From: DATARH01 sp035550515
GTDB lineage: Bacteria > Pseudomonadota > Alphaproteobacteria > ATCC43930 > CGMCC-115725
Reading direction: 5' to 3'
NCBI GenBank assembly: GCA_035550515.1
Contig: DASZOZ010000010.1
Span: forward strand, 1 to 64,000
DNA length: 64,000 bases
Shown here: positions 16,663 to 25,009 of the stretch, piece by piece
How positions within the stretch are numbered: the stretch's first letter is position 1
Layout of the letters: the number at the start of each line of letters is the position of its first letter
Notes under the pieces: model-generated
Seen by the model: the letters and a program-made list of their open reading frames with translations, nothing else
Databases searched by the model: none
What the model was told of the DNA's origin: nothing
Made by a program: the position numbers and the translations under genes

Positions 16663-18249
16663 ATGGCCAATCCGGTGGGGGATGCAGCGGGTCGCGGTAA
16701 CGATGCGCCATCGAATCGAGGCGTCGTCCCGCCGCAATTGCCGGGCGCCGAGGACGCCATCAATCGGCGGATTTTCGAGACCTCACTCGACCTGATCCTG
16801 GTGGTCGACAAGCAGGGCACGTTCATCCGCGTCAGCCCCAGCGCTCGCGCCATCATCGGTTATGACCCGGCTGAGCTGGTCGGCCGCAGCGCGCGCGAAA
16901 TCCTCTACCCGCCCGATCTCGACAGCACCCGCGAGGAGATGCGGCGCGCCCGCCGCGGCGGCGAGATGCGCAATTTCGAATGCCGCTATGTCCATCGCGA
17001 CGGGCGTGTCGTACCGCTGGCATGGACCGGGGTGTGGTCCGAACCGGAGCAGCAGCACTTCTTTATCGGCCGCGACATGTCCGACCTGCGCGGCGCCGAG
17101 GAGCGGCTGCGGCAAGCGCAAAAGATGGAGGCTATCGGCAACCTGACGGGCGGCCTGGCGCACGATTTCAATAATTTGCTGGGCGTCGTCATCGGCAATC
17201 TCGATCTTGTGCTCGGCGGCGGTTCGCTGTCGGCGGACGATACCGAGCTGGTCGGCGATGCGTTCGAGGCGGCCTCGCGCGGCGCCGAGCTGACGCGGCG
17301 GCTGCTGGCTTTTGCGCGCCGCCAGCCGCTGGCGCCGGTGGAGATCGCGGTCAACGATCTGGTGGTCAACATCGTCGAGTTGATGCGTCGCACGCTGGGC
17401 GCGAACATCTCGATCGACGTCGCGCTGGCGCCGGATATCTGGCCGGTTCACGCCGATCCCGCCCAGCTCGAAGCCGCTATCGTCAATCTGGCGACCAACG
17501 CCCGGGACGCGATGCCGAATGGCGGCCGGCTGATGATCACCACCGGCAATTGCCATCTCGACGCCGACTATGCCGCCCTCCATGCCGAGCTCGTGCCCGG
17601 CGATTACGTGCTGGTCGAGGTGACCGACACCGGGGCCGGCATGAGCGCGGAGACGATGAGCCGGATTTTCGAGCCGTTTTTCACCACCAAGGAGCAGGGC
17701 AAGGGCACCGGCCTCGGGCTCAGCATGGTGTTCGGCTTTCTGAAGCAGTCGGGCGGTCACATCAACGTCTACAGCGAGCCCGGCAAGGGCACGACGTTCC
17801 GTCTCTACCTGCCGCGGCGGCGGGCGACGGCGGCTGTCGAGCCGGCTGCCGTCACGGTTTCCCCGGGCGGCAACGAAACGGTCCTCCTCGTCGAGGACAA
17901 CGAGCCGATGCGGCGGGTGTCCAAACGGCAGCTCGAGGCGCTCGGCTACCGGGTCGTCGAGGCGGACCGCGCCGCGGCGGCGCTGCCGCTGCTGGAAAGC
18001 GAGCCGATCGACCTGCTGTTCAGCGATGTCGTGATGCCCGGCGGGATGAGCGGCTTCGACCTCGCACGCGCCGCCCTTGCCCGTTGGCCCGCCCTCAAGG
18101 TGCTGCTGACCTCGGGGTTCCCGGAAGCAAAGATGCAGGATCAACCCGACGCCGTCGCCGGCGTCCGCTTGCTCTCCAAGCCTTATCGCCGCGAGGATCT
18201 GGCGCGCGTCCTGCGCGAGACCTTCGAGGCGCCCTCGCGGCAAAGCTGA
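16663..18249 (+). CDS. PAS-domain hybrid sensor histidine kinase
   Basis: Cytoplasmic hybrid kinase of 528 residues with no membrane segment. A PAS domain (about 35-145, with IFETSLDLILVVDKQGTF) is followed by a HisKA helix with His167 in GGLAHDFNNLLGVV, an HATPase domain (N box NLATNARDAM, G1 DTGAGM, G2 GTGLGLSMV) and a C-terminal receiver domain (about 405-525) with Asp455 in FSDVVMPGG. The HDFNNLL sequence marks the class whose kinases often pass phosphate to their own receiver. The signal is not predictable. The alpha/beta hydrolase gene follows 29 bases later on the same strand and could be cotranscribed. Confidence 0.93.
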   Translation: MANPVGDAAGRGNDAPSNRGVVPPQLPGAEDAINRRIFETSLDLILVVDKQGTFIRVSPSARAIIGYDPAELVGRSAREILYPPDLDSTREEMRRARRGGEMRNFECRYVHRDGRVVPLAWTGVWSEPEQQHFFIGRDMSDLRGAEERLRQAQKMEAIGNLTGGLAHDFNNLLGVVIGNLDLVLGGGSLSADDTELVGDAFEAASRGAELTRRLLAFARRQPLAPVEIAVNDLVVNIVELMRRTLGANISIDVALAPDIWPVHADPAQLEAAIVNLATNARDAMPNGGRLMITTGNCHLDADYAALHAELVPGDYVLVEVTDTGAGMSAETMSRIFEPFFTTKEQGKGTGLGLSMVFGFLKQSGGHINVYSEPGKGTTFRLYLPRRRATAAVEPAAVTVSPGGNETVLLVEDNEPMRRVSKRQLEALGYRVVEADRAAAALPLLESEPIDLLFSDVVMPGGMSGFDLARAALARWPALKVLLTSGFPEAKMQDQPDAVAGVRLLSKPYRREDLARVLRETFEAPSRQS

Positions 18250-18278
18250 TCCCTGCATGTCCCATTTCGGAGGTCCAG

Positions 18279-19226
18279 ATGCCTGATGGCGGTTTCGATC
18301 CGGTTCGTCTCGCGCCGGCGGTGAAACGAACCGACTACACGGTGAAAAAGGGCGACGTGTCGCTCGCGGTCTACCGCAAGCGGAGCGGCGAGGGGAGCCG
18401 TCCGGTGCTGTTCCTGGTGCACGGCTCGTCGAATTCCGGGCTGTCCTCGTTCGACCTGGTCGCGCCGGGCGGCGAGTATTCGACGATGAACGTCTTTGCC
18501 GAGCTCGGCTACGACGTATGGACGATGGACCACGAGAATTACGGCCGCTCGTCGCGCACCGAAGGCAATTCCGACATCGCCAGCGGCGTCCAGGACCTGA
18601 TCGCCGCCAGCGCGCTGGTGATGCGCGAGACCGGCGCGGCGAAGATGCACATGCTCGGCGAAAGCTCGGGCGCGCTGCGTGCCGCGGCGTTCGCGACGGA
18701 GCGGCCGGCGATGGTCGACCGGCTGATCCTCAATGCGTTTACCTATACCGGCCGCAACTCGCCGACGCTCGCCAAGCGGTCCGAGCAGCTGCCCTATTTC
18801 CGCGCCCATAACCGCCGGCTGCGCGACCGCGACATGATCCGCAGCATCTTCACCCGCGATCATCCCGGCACCAGCGACCTGCGCGTCGTCGATGCGCTTG
18901 CCGACGCCGAGCTGCAATTCGGCGACCAGGTGCCGACCGGCACCTATCTCGACATGTGCGCCAACCTCCCGGTGGTCGACCCGGCGCGCGTCGCCTGTCC
19001 CGTGATGCTGATCCGCGGCGAGCATGACGGCATCGCCAGCGAGGAAGACCTACTCGATTTCTACGCCAAGCTGCCCAACCCCGACCGCCAGTTCGTCGTG
19101 CTGCCGGGCGCGGCGCATGCGCTGGTCTTCGGCCATAACCGACACCAGTTCTGGCACGTCGCGCACGCCTTCCTGTCGATGCCGCCGCGCCGCGACGAGA
19201 TGGACGAGCACGGCAAGGCGTCGTGA
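18279..19226 (+). CDS. Alpha/beta-fold hydrolase
   Basis: Soluble serine hydrolase of 315 residues. The ATG at 18279 follows CGGAGGT; longer open frames upstream overlap the kinase gene in another phase. The oxyanion-hole region is LFLVHGSSNS, the nucleophile elbow GESSG, the acid probably in LIRGEHDGIA and the His in PGAAHALVFG. No signal peptide is seen. The substrate is not identifiable. It lies behind the hybrid kinase and 114 bases ahead of the PRC-barrel gene. Confidence 0.85.
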   Translation: MPDGGFDPVRLAPAVKRTDYTVKKGDVSLAVYRKRSGEGSRPVLFLVHGSSNSGLSSFDLVAPGGEYSTMNVFAELGYDVWTMDHENYGRSSRTEGNSDIASGVQDLIAASALVMRETGAAKMHMLGESSGALRAAAFATERPAMVDRLILNAFTYTGRNSPTLAKRSEQLPYFRAHNRRLRDRDMIRSIFTRDHPGTSDLRVVDALADAELQFGDQVPTGTYLDMCANLPVVDPARVACPVMLIRGEHDGIASEEDLLDFYAKLPNPDRQFVVLPGAAHALVFGHNRHQFWHVAHAFLSMPPRRDEMDEHGKAS

Positions 19227-19250
19227 CCGAGGTGCCCGGACCGTCGCCCT

Positions 19251-19282
19251 TGTGAAACTCTCACGATGTGAAACTCTCGCGA
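19251..19282 (+). repeat. Pair of 16-base direct repeats upstream of the PRC-barrel gene
   Basis: TGTGAAACTCTCACGA followed immediately by TGTGAAACTCTCGCGA (one mismatch). They end 58 bases before the PRC-barrel start, a position suited to tandem regulator binding, though no regulator is known. Confidence 0.7.
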
Positions 19283-19340
19283 TCCTCCGGCGTTACCCGT
19301 ATCCGAAGATGCAACGGGTTTTGTTACGCCGGAGGACAGG

Positions 19341-19748
19341 ATGAAGAAGACAGCAATCGCAGCAATACTCGCGACGGCAACCATGCTGCCGCTCGCCGCG
19401 GCGCCGGCCTGGGCGGCGGCCGACATCATGGGCACGGTGCCGCCGGGCAAGACCATCCAGAACTACTACAAGCAGAGCGTCTACGATCCCGCCAACAACA
19501 AGGTCGGCAGCATCGATGACGTGGTGATCGGCGATAACGGCCAGATCACGGCGTTTATCGTCGGCGTCGGCGGTTTCCTCGGCGCCGGCACCAAGGACGT
19601 GGCGGTGCCGTTCAACGCGGTTCACGCGGAGATGAAGAACGGCGCGTGGTATCTGACGATCGACACGACAAAGGACGCGCTGAAACAGGCGCACGGCTTT
19701 ACCTACGACAAGGACAAGACGGCCTGGGTGCCTGAAACCAAGAGCTGA
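19341..19748 (+). CDS. Secreted PRC-barrel domain protein
   Basis: Exported 135-residue protein with a clear signal peptide (MKKTAIAAILATATMLPLAA, cleavage near AWAAA) and a PRC-barrel domain (NNKVGSIDDVVIGDNGQITA, then FLGAGTKDVAVPF). CGGAGGACAGG gives a good ribosome site. Periplasmic PRC-barrel proteins of this size are common in alphaproteobacteria and often stress-induced, but no activity is established. The product ends in a Lys/Asp-rich stretch. A bidirectional hairpin follows the stop codon. Confidence 0.85.
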   Translation: MKKTAIAAILATATMLPLAAAPAWAAADIMGTVPPGKTIQNYYKQSVYDPANNKVGSIDDVVIGDNGQITAFIVGVGGFLGAGTKDVAVPFNAVHAEMKNGAWYLTIDTTKDALKQAHGFTYDKDKTAWVPETKS

Positions 19749-19760
19749 GCCGAACGCGCG

Positions 19761-19787
19761 GGGAGGCGCCCTACGTCTGCGCCTCCC
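19761..19787. terminator. Bidirectional hairpin between convergent genes
   Basis: Perfect inverted repeat GGGAGGCGC / GCGCCTCCC with a nine-base loop, filling the gap between the PRC-barrel stop and the convergent dioxygenase stop. Confidence 0.6.
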
Positions 19788-20687
19788 TCAATTCATCAGC
19801 CTCGTCTGCACCCAGGCGGGGTCGAATACCCGGTCGGCCATCACCTGGCAGCGCTTGATGAGCCGGTGCTCGTCCGGTCCGTAATCGGCATGCGCGTTGT
19901 GCAGCGTCCCGATATCGTCCCAAAGCAGCACATCGCCTTCCGCCCAGCGATGCACCCAGCGGAATTGCTCTTGCAGCTGATGCCGGAAGAGAAAGCCGAG
20001 CATGTCGTCGCTCTCGCGCTCGGGCAGCTCGTTGATGCGGATCGCATAGCCGGGGTTGGCGTAGAGCACCTTGCGCCCGGTGATCGGATGGGTGAGGAAG
20101 ATCGGATGCGAGACCGGCGGCTTCTTGGCGCGCTGCTCGGGCGTGAGCGGTTTGCGCCAGCTGCCGGGACGTTTCAGCATCATGTCCCAGAACTTGTTGA
20201 AATCGTGCAGCACGGTTATCCCGTCGAGCCGCGTCTTAAGGTCGTCCGGCAGCGCGTCGTAGGCCGCATGCATGTTGGCGAACTCGGTGCCGCCGAGCGG
20301 CCGGCCGTCGCGCTGCGGCACTTTCAAGGCATAGAGCACATTGGCGAACGCGATCGTCTCGCTGTACGACATGTCGGTATGCCAGTCCTGCCCGGCGTCG
20401 CGCGCGCCCAGCGGGCGGCCGCGTTCGTCGCGCATGTTCGACAGGATCATGACCTGCGGAAAGCCGGGCTCCTGAAACGCGCCGGCGACATTGATTTCGA
20501 GCGACCCGAACCGTTCGGAAAACGCCATCTGCCGCGCCGGGTCGAGGTGCTGCCGCGGAAAGCGCAGCACGCCGTGGCGGCCCAGCGCCCGCAGTATCTC
20601 GGCGAACGCCGCGTCGTCGAGGTCGTCGTTGAGGTCGACGCCCTCGATCGTGGCGCCGAGAACGGCACCGGTCGGGGTCAGGTTCAT
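19788..20687 (-). CDS. TauD/TfdA-family Fe(II)/2-oxoglutarate dioxygenase
   Basis: Oxidises an organic substrate, coupled to decarboxylation of 2-oxoglutarate. The 299-residue protein carries the iron facial triad (HTD in QDWHTDMSYSE, distal His in TLHNAHADYG) and the 2-oxoglutarate Arg (RLIKRCQV). The start at 20687 overlaps the aldo/keto reductase stop by four bases, so the pair is cotranslated. TauD relatives act on taurine, 2,4-D, sulfonates or other carboxylates; no transporter here narrows the choice. Confidence 0.88.
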   Translation of the reverse strand: MNLTPTGAVLGATIEGVDLNDDLDDAAFAEILRALGRHGVLRFPRQHLDPARQMAFSERFGSLEINVAGAFQEPGFPQVMILSNMRDERGRPLGARDAGQDWHTDMSYSETIAFANVLYALKVPQRDGRPLGGTEFANMHAAYDALPDDLKTRLDGITVLHDFNKFWDMMLKRPGSWRKPLTPEQRAKKPPVSHPIFLTHPITGRKVLYANPGYAIRINELPERESDDMLGFLFRHQLQEQFRWVHRWAEGDVLLWDDIGTLHNAHADYGPDEHRLIKRCQVMADRVFDPAWVQTRLMN

Positions 20688-21682
20688 CGCGTTTCCCCGA
20701 CAAAACCCGCCTGGATCTCGGCGACGCGGGCGAGCCCGCCCGGCGACAGCGGGCCCTTCTCGACCGCGCGGGCGGCAATCTCGAACTGCTCCAGCGTCGC
20801 GATGCCGATCAGCACGGTCGATATCGCATCCGACGAGATCACGTAGCGCAGCGCCGCTTCGACCAGGCTGTCCGCGTGGCCTTCGTGCACCAGCGGCATA
20901 AAGCGCTGCGCACGCTCCAGATCGACGTTGTAGCTGCTGCCCGAACCGATCGGGTCGGGCGGCGGCGAGGCGAGCGGGTGGCGCTTGTCGCTGCCCGAGA
21001 GCGCGCCGCCGGCGAGGACGCGGATATTGATGACCCCCATATTGGCGGCCTTGGTGTGGGTCATCAGCCCGCCGTAGTCCTGGGCCGGGAAGCCGGCCGG
21101 CACCGATGCGCCGGCGCTGGGGTTGAGCAGGTTGAAGCTGACCTGTGCGGTCTCGAAGGCGCGCGCGTCGACCACGCGGAGCAGCGATGCGGTCTCGCCC
21201 ACCGCGGTGATGCCGTAATGGCCGATCTTGCCTTGCTGGACGAGCTGCTCGAACGCCGGCACGACCTCGTCGAGCATGCTTTCGACCGCGAAACTGCCGC
21301 CTTGCGTGGCGCCGACGATCGGATTGTGGAACTGGTAGAGATCGACGCGCTCCAGCTGCAACCGTTTGAGGCTCGCCTCGAGCGCCGCGGCGATGCCGGC
21401 GGCGATCTGCCCGGGCTCGGTCGGCGGCAGCCGCACCTTGGTGCCGACATAGATGTCGTGCGGTTTCAACACTTTGAGGACGCGGCCGAGGTTCTCCTCG
21501 GAGCGGCCGTTGCCGTATTGCGCGGCGGTGTCGAAGTAGTTGATCCCGAGCTGCAGGGCGCGCGCCACTGCGCGTTCCTGGTCGGCCGGCGTGCCGCCGA
21601 CCATCAGGCCCCCGACCGCGCCGCAGCCGAACCCCAACAGCGACACGTCGAGACCGGTCTTGCCGAGTCTGCGCTTTTCCAA
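20684..21682 (-). CDS. Aldo/keto reductase
   Basis: NAD(P)H-dependent oxidoreductase of 332 residues. The family signature is visible in GINYFDTAAQYGNGRSEENLG (catalytic Asp and Tyr), the catalytic Lys in YVGTKVRL, and DLYQFHNPI. A TTG at 21682 is chosen because GGGAGG lies five bases upstream and the protein then begins at the conserved EKRRLGKTGL; no suitable ATG exists. It shares a four-base stop/start overlap with the dioxygenase. Substrate unknown. Confidence 0.87.
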   Translation of the reverse strand: MEKRRLGKTGLDVSLLGFGCGAVGGLMVGGTPADQERAVARALQLGINYFDTAAQYGNGRSEENLGRVLKVLKPHDIYVGTKVRLPPTEPGQIAAGIAAALEASLKRLQLERVDLYQFHNPIVGATQGGSFAVESMLDEVVPAFEQLVQQGKIGHYGITAVGETASLLRVVDARAFETAQVSFNLLNPSAGASVPAGFPAQDYGGLMTHTKAANMGVINIRVLAGGALSGSDKRHPLASPPPDPIGSGSSYNVDLERAQRFMPLVHEGHADSLVEAALRYVISSDAISTVLIGIATLEQFEIAARAVEKGPLSPGGLARVAEIQAGFVGETR

Positions 21683-21898
21683 ACAACCCTCCCACAAACG
21701 TCTCGGGGGCAATCTCTACGGGATCAAATCGCCGCCGGCTCCGCGATGTCAATCGCGCCGATTCGCGGGGCACGTCCGGTATGGCGGCATGGAACGGCGC
21801 GCGATCCCAGTCACGAAGCGGCGAAGAGCGTCCGAACTGCACCGGCGCTGCAATCGGCATAGCATGCAGCAATGCGTTCGCGGCAGGAGGACACTCCG

Positions 21899-22528
21899 AT
21901 GCATCCGCTGTTTCGTGGCGCCTCCGTTATCCCGGTTTTGTCGATCGAGCATGAGCGCGATGCCGTGCCGCTCGCCCGCGCACTTTACGCGGGCGGGCTG
22001 CGGGTTATCGAGGTGACCTTTCGCACCGCAGCCGCGGCCGCCGCGATCGCAGCCATCGCGGCCGAATCGCCGCAGGTCACGGTCGGCGCCGGGACGCTGC
22101 TGCGCGCGGCCGATGTCGCCGCCGCCGTGGCGGCGGGGGCGAAGTTTCTCGTCAGCCCGGGGACGACGCCGGAGCTCGCCGCGGCGGCACTCGCGACCGA
22201 GCTTCCCTATCTGCCGGGGGTCGCGACGCCGTCCGAGATCATGGCGGCGCGGGCGCTCGGCGTGTGCGTGATGAAGCTGTTCCCCGCCGAGGCGCTTGGC
22301 GGGGTGGCGTTGCTGCGCGCGCTGGCGCCGGTCTTCCCCGGCATCGCCTTCTGCCCGACCGGCGGCGTCGACGAGCGCACCGCCGGCCATTATCTCGCCT
22401 TGCCCAACGTGCCGATGGTGGGCGGCTCGTGGATGGTGCCGCGCGATGCGATCGCCGCCGGCGACTGGGACCGCATCCGCCGCCTCGCCGAGCGAGCCGC
22501 CGCGATCGGCCGCAGGGAAGCGGCCTAA
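21899..22528 (+). CDS. eda: KDPG/KHG aldolase
   Basis: Class I aldolase splitting 2-keto-3-deoxy-6-phosphogluconate (Entner-Doudoroff) or 4-hydroxy-2-oxoglutarate. The 209-residue protein has the catalytic Glu38 in RVIEVTFRT and the Schiff-base Lys126 in CVMKLFPAE, with the phosphate loop FCPTGGV. CAGGAGGACACTCCG precedes the ATG at 21899. It stands alone, between convergent or divergent oxidoreductase genes, without edd. The Eda assignment is good, but an aldolase for a related sugar acid is possible. Confidence 0.88.
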   Translation: MHPLFRGASVIPVLSIEHERDAVPLARALYAGGLRVIEVTFRTAAAAAAIAAIAAESPQVTVGAGTLLRAADVAAAVAAGAKFLVSPGTTPELAAAALATELPYLPGVATPSEIMAARALGVCVMKLFPAEALGGVALLRALAPVFPGIAFCPTGGVDERTAGHYLALPNVPMVGGSWMVPRDAIAAGDWDRIRRLAERAAAIGRREAA

Positions 22529-22542
22529 GCGTCGTCTTCGGG

Positions 22543-23868
22543 TCAGTAGGTCGCGCGGCCGCCGGAAATATCGAACACCGCGCCAGTCGCGAACGAGCAT
22601 TCGTCCGAGCACAGCCACGCGACCAGCGCGGCGATCTCCTCGACCTGCACAAAGCGTCCCATCGGGATTTTCGACAGCATGTAGTCGATCTGGGCCCCGG
22701 TCATCTGGTTGAAGATATCGGTCTTGGCCGCGGCCGGCGCGACCGCATTGACCCGGATGCCGGTCGCCGCCAGCTCCTTGCCGAGCGATTTGGTCAGACC
22801 GATGACGCCGGCCTTGGCGGCCGAATAGGCCGAGGCGTTGGGATTGCCTTCCTTGCCGGCGATCGAGGCGATGTTGACGATGTGCCCGCGGTCGAGCCGC
22901 CGCATCACCGGGACCACCGCACGGCAGCAGTAGAATACGCCCATCAGGTCGATGTCGATGACTTGGCGCCACGCCTCGACCGGGTATTCGTCGAGCGGAT
23001 GGTTCGGCCCGGTGATCCCCGCATTGTTGATGAGGATGTCGGGCATGCCGATGCCCGCCATGGTCGCGGCCAACGCCCGCTCGATCGACGCGGGGTCGGT
23101 GACGTCGGCGGCGATCGGCACCGCATTGAAGATCGATGCCGCGGTGTTTTCGGCGACCGCGGTGTCGATGTCCCAGATCGCGATGCGCGCGCCCGACGCC
23201 GCCAGCCGGTCGGCGATGGCGGCGCCGATGCCGCGGGCGCCGCCGGTGACGATCGCGACGCGGCCTTCGAGGTCGATGCGGTTCCATGGCGCGCTCCACA
23301 GATTGCGGTCGATCAGCGCCCTGAGCATGGCGGTAAAATGCGCCGCCGCGGAGCGCTCCAGCCCTTCCAGCCAATTCTGGTCGAGGAACGAGGCCAGCGC
23401 CGGCTGGCCGAGTTCCGCCTCCCACAGAATGCCCAGCAACGACGCCATCGCCTCGTCGGCCTCGCGCTCGAGTATGGGCAGCACGGCGGCGCGCTCGGCA
23501 CCGTCGCGGTCGCGCGTGTCCGGCCCCGGCCCGAGGCCGAAATCCGGCAGCGCCCGCCGCTCGGGCGGCGCCAGCACGTAATGCGCCGCCTCGTGCAGGA
23601 TCACATAGGCCTCGGTATCGCCGTCGAGCGCGGCCCCGTCCCAATTATACGGGCAAGGCGTGCCCGTCGGATGGACCGCCATGCCCCGCTTCCGGGCAAA
23701 GGCCAGGGCGACGCGCCAATGTCGTTCCGCGACGCCTCGCTCGGCCCGCGCTGCCGGGGTTTGCCGGATCAGCGCGAACGCCGTCCGCGCGGCTTGGTCT
23801 GCGAGCCGCGATGCGAACCGGTCGAGCACGGCGTCGAGCTCAGTCTCCGCTATCGGCGTCAGGATCAT
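22543..23868 (-). CDS. Fusion of HEAAH-motif (EF-P-hydroxylase-like) domain and short-chain dehydrogenase
   Basis: A 441-residue two-domain protein. Residues 1-195 carry LHEAAHYVLAPPERR (92-96 HEAAH) followed by LPDFGLGPGPDTR, a layout resembling the EpmC/YfcM elongation factor P hydroxylase family. Residues 198-441 are a complete SDR: GRVAIVTGGARGIG, NNAGI, SAYSAAKAG (catalytic Tyr/Lys) and a C-terminal ISGGRATY, close to 3-oxoacyl-ACP or sugar dehydrogenases. No in-frame Met lies at the junction, but an out-of-frame ATG does (ATGGAACCGC); one base fewer there would give a separate SDR gene starting M-E-R-I-D-L-E-G. It is thus either a true fusion or a one-base insertion joining two genes. 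The start at 23868 lacks a strong ribosome site. Confidence 0.8.
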   Translation of the reverse strand: MILTPIAETELDAVLDRFASRLADQAARTAFALIRQTPAARAERGVAERHWRVALAFARKRGMAVHPTGTPCPYNWDGAALDGDTEAYVILHEAAHYVLAPPERRALPDFGLGPGPDTRDRDGAERAAVLPILEREADEAMASLLGILWEAELGQPALASFLDQNWLEGLERSAAAHFTAMLRALIDRNLWSAPWNRIDLEGRVAIVTGGARGIGAAIADRLAASGARIAIWDIDTAVAENTAASIFNAVPIAADVTDPASIERALAATMAGIGMPDILINNAGITGPNHPLDEYPVEAWRQVIDIDLMGVFYCCRAVVPVMRRLDRGHIVNIASIAGKEGNPNASAYSAAKAGVIGLTKSLGKELAATGIRVNAVAPAAAKTDIFNQMTGAQIDYMLSKIPMGRFVQVEEIAALVAWLCSDECSFATGAVFDISGGRATY

Positions 23869-23887
23869 CGAAAACCATAATCGCCTT

Positions 23888-23939
23888 GGCCGGGCTTGAC
23901 CCGGCCAACCCAAATCTCTTGGCCGGGCTTGACCCGGCC
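23888..23939. repeat. Two copies of the GGCCGGGCTTGACCCGGCC palindrome
   Basis: Perfect 19-base copies at 23888-23906 and 23921-23939, in opposite orientation to the array at 14462. They lie in the divergent gap between the HEAAH/SDR gene and the 2-hydroxyacid dehydrogenase. A degenerate third copy (CTCGGGTCAAGCC) lies near 23973. Confidence 0.88.
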
Positions 23940-24002
23940 GCCCACGAATTGTTTCTGGCGATCCATGACCCCTCGGGTCAAGCCTTTCCCGGAGGTGATG
24001 CG

Positions 24003-24938
24003 ATGCCCGGCGCTCTGTTGTTTTCCAGCCGTCTCGACGATCCGGTCGCATGGTCGAAGGCGCTCAACACCGAGATGCCGGAACTCGAGGTCCGCGTCTC
24101 GCCGGCGATCGGCGATCCCGCCGACATCGAGACCGCGCTGGTGTGGAAGGCTCCGCCGGGTGAACTGGCCTCTCTGCCCAATCTCAAGCTGATCACCAAT
24201 CTCGGCGCCGGGGTCGACCCGATCCTCGCTGATGAGACGATCCCGCCGCACATTCCCGTGGCGCGCCTCGGCGATGCGGTGATGGCGCAGATGATGGCGC
24301 AATTCGTCACGATGTGCGTGCTGCGCCACTACCGGGAACTCGGCCGTTATGGCCGCCAACAACGCGAGGCGCGCTGGCATTACGAGCTGCCGCGCGCCGC
24401 ATACGAGGTGCCGGTGGGGGTCATGGGGATCGGTCTGCTCGGCGGCGCCGCCGCGCGGATGCTCGCGTCGATCGGCTTCCGCGTTGCGGGCTGGGGGCGG
24501 TCGCCGCGGACGATCGAGGGCATCGACACCTATCACGGGCGCGAAGGGCTTGCGGCATTTCTCGCCCGCACCGAAATCCTTGTCTGCCTCCTGCCGCTGA
24601 CTCGCGAAACGCGCCACATCGTCGGCCGCGACGTGCTGTACGGGCTGCCGCGCGGCGCCAAGATCATCAATTGCGGACGCGGCGGCACGGTCGACGAGGC
24701 AGCGCTGCTCGCCGCGCTCCAGGACGGCCAGATCGCCGAAGCGACGCTCGATGTGTTCGAGACCGAGCCCTTGCCGGAAACCCACCCGTTCTGGCGCATG
24801 GACAATGTTTTGGTGGTGCCGCATATCGGCTCGATCGCGGTGCCCGAGATCGCCGCGCGCGATGTGGCCGAGAACATCCGCCGGCTGCGCCAGGGGCTGC
24901 CGCTGCTCAACATCGTCGACCGCGCCCGAGGATATTGA
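24003..24938 (+). CDS. D-2-hydroxyacid dehydrogenase (glyoxylate/hydroxypyruvate reductase A-like)
   Basis: NAD(P)H-dependent reductase of 2-oxoacids, most like GhrA. The dinucleotide fold appears as GVMGIGLLGGAAARML, the catalytic Arg in INCGRGGTVDE, Glu in VFETEPLPETHPFW and His in VVPHIGS. GGAGGTG precedes the ATG at 24003; longer upstream frames run through the palindromic repeats and are not credible. Length 311 residues is typical. Likely reduces glyoxylate or hydroxypyruvate. Confidence 0.9.
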   Translation: MPGALLFSSRLDDPVAWSKALNTEMPELEVRVSPAIGDPADIETALVWKAPPGELASLPNLKLITNLGAGVDPILADETIPPHIPVARLGDAVMAQMMAQFVTMCVLRHYRELGRYGRQQREARWHYELPRAAYEVPVGVMGIGLLGGAAARMLASIGFRVAGWGRSPRTIEGIDTYHGREGLAAFLARTEILVCLLPLTRETRHIVGRDVLYGLPRGAKIINCGRGGTVDEAALLAALQDGQIAEATLDVFETEPLPETHPFWRMDNVLVVPHIGSIAVPEIAARDVAENIRRLRQGLPLLNIVDRARGY

Positions 24939-25009
24939 GGTCGTGCTGGGCCGAAACGGGGCGGTTTCTGTTTATGCAATGGTAAGCGGGGCAGGGCATA
25001 CTCTTTCGC

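Noticed and set aside
16783..18258. Long minus-strand frame under the hybrid histidine kinase
   Set aside because: The kinase has all catalytic boxes in order; the opposite frame has no motif.
23811..24002. Upstream extension of the 2-hydroxyacid dehydrogenase
   Set aside because: It would translate the palindromic repeats, while GGAGGTG directly precedes the internal ATG at 24003.
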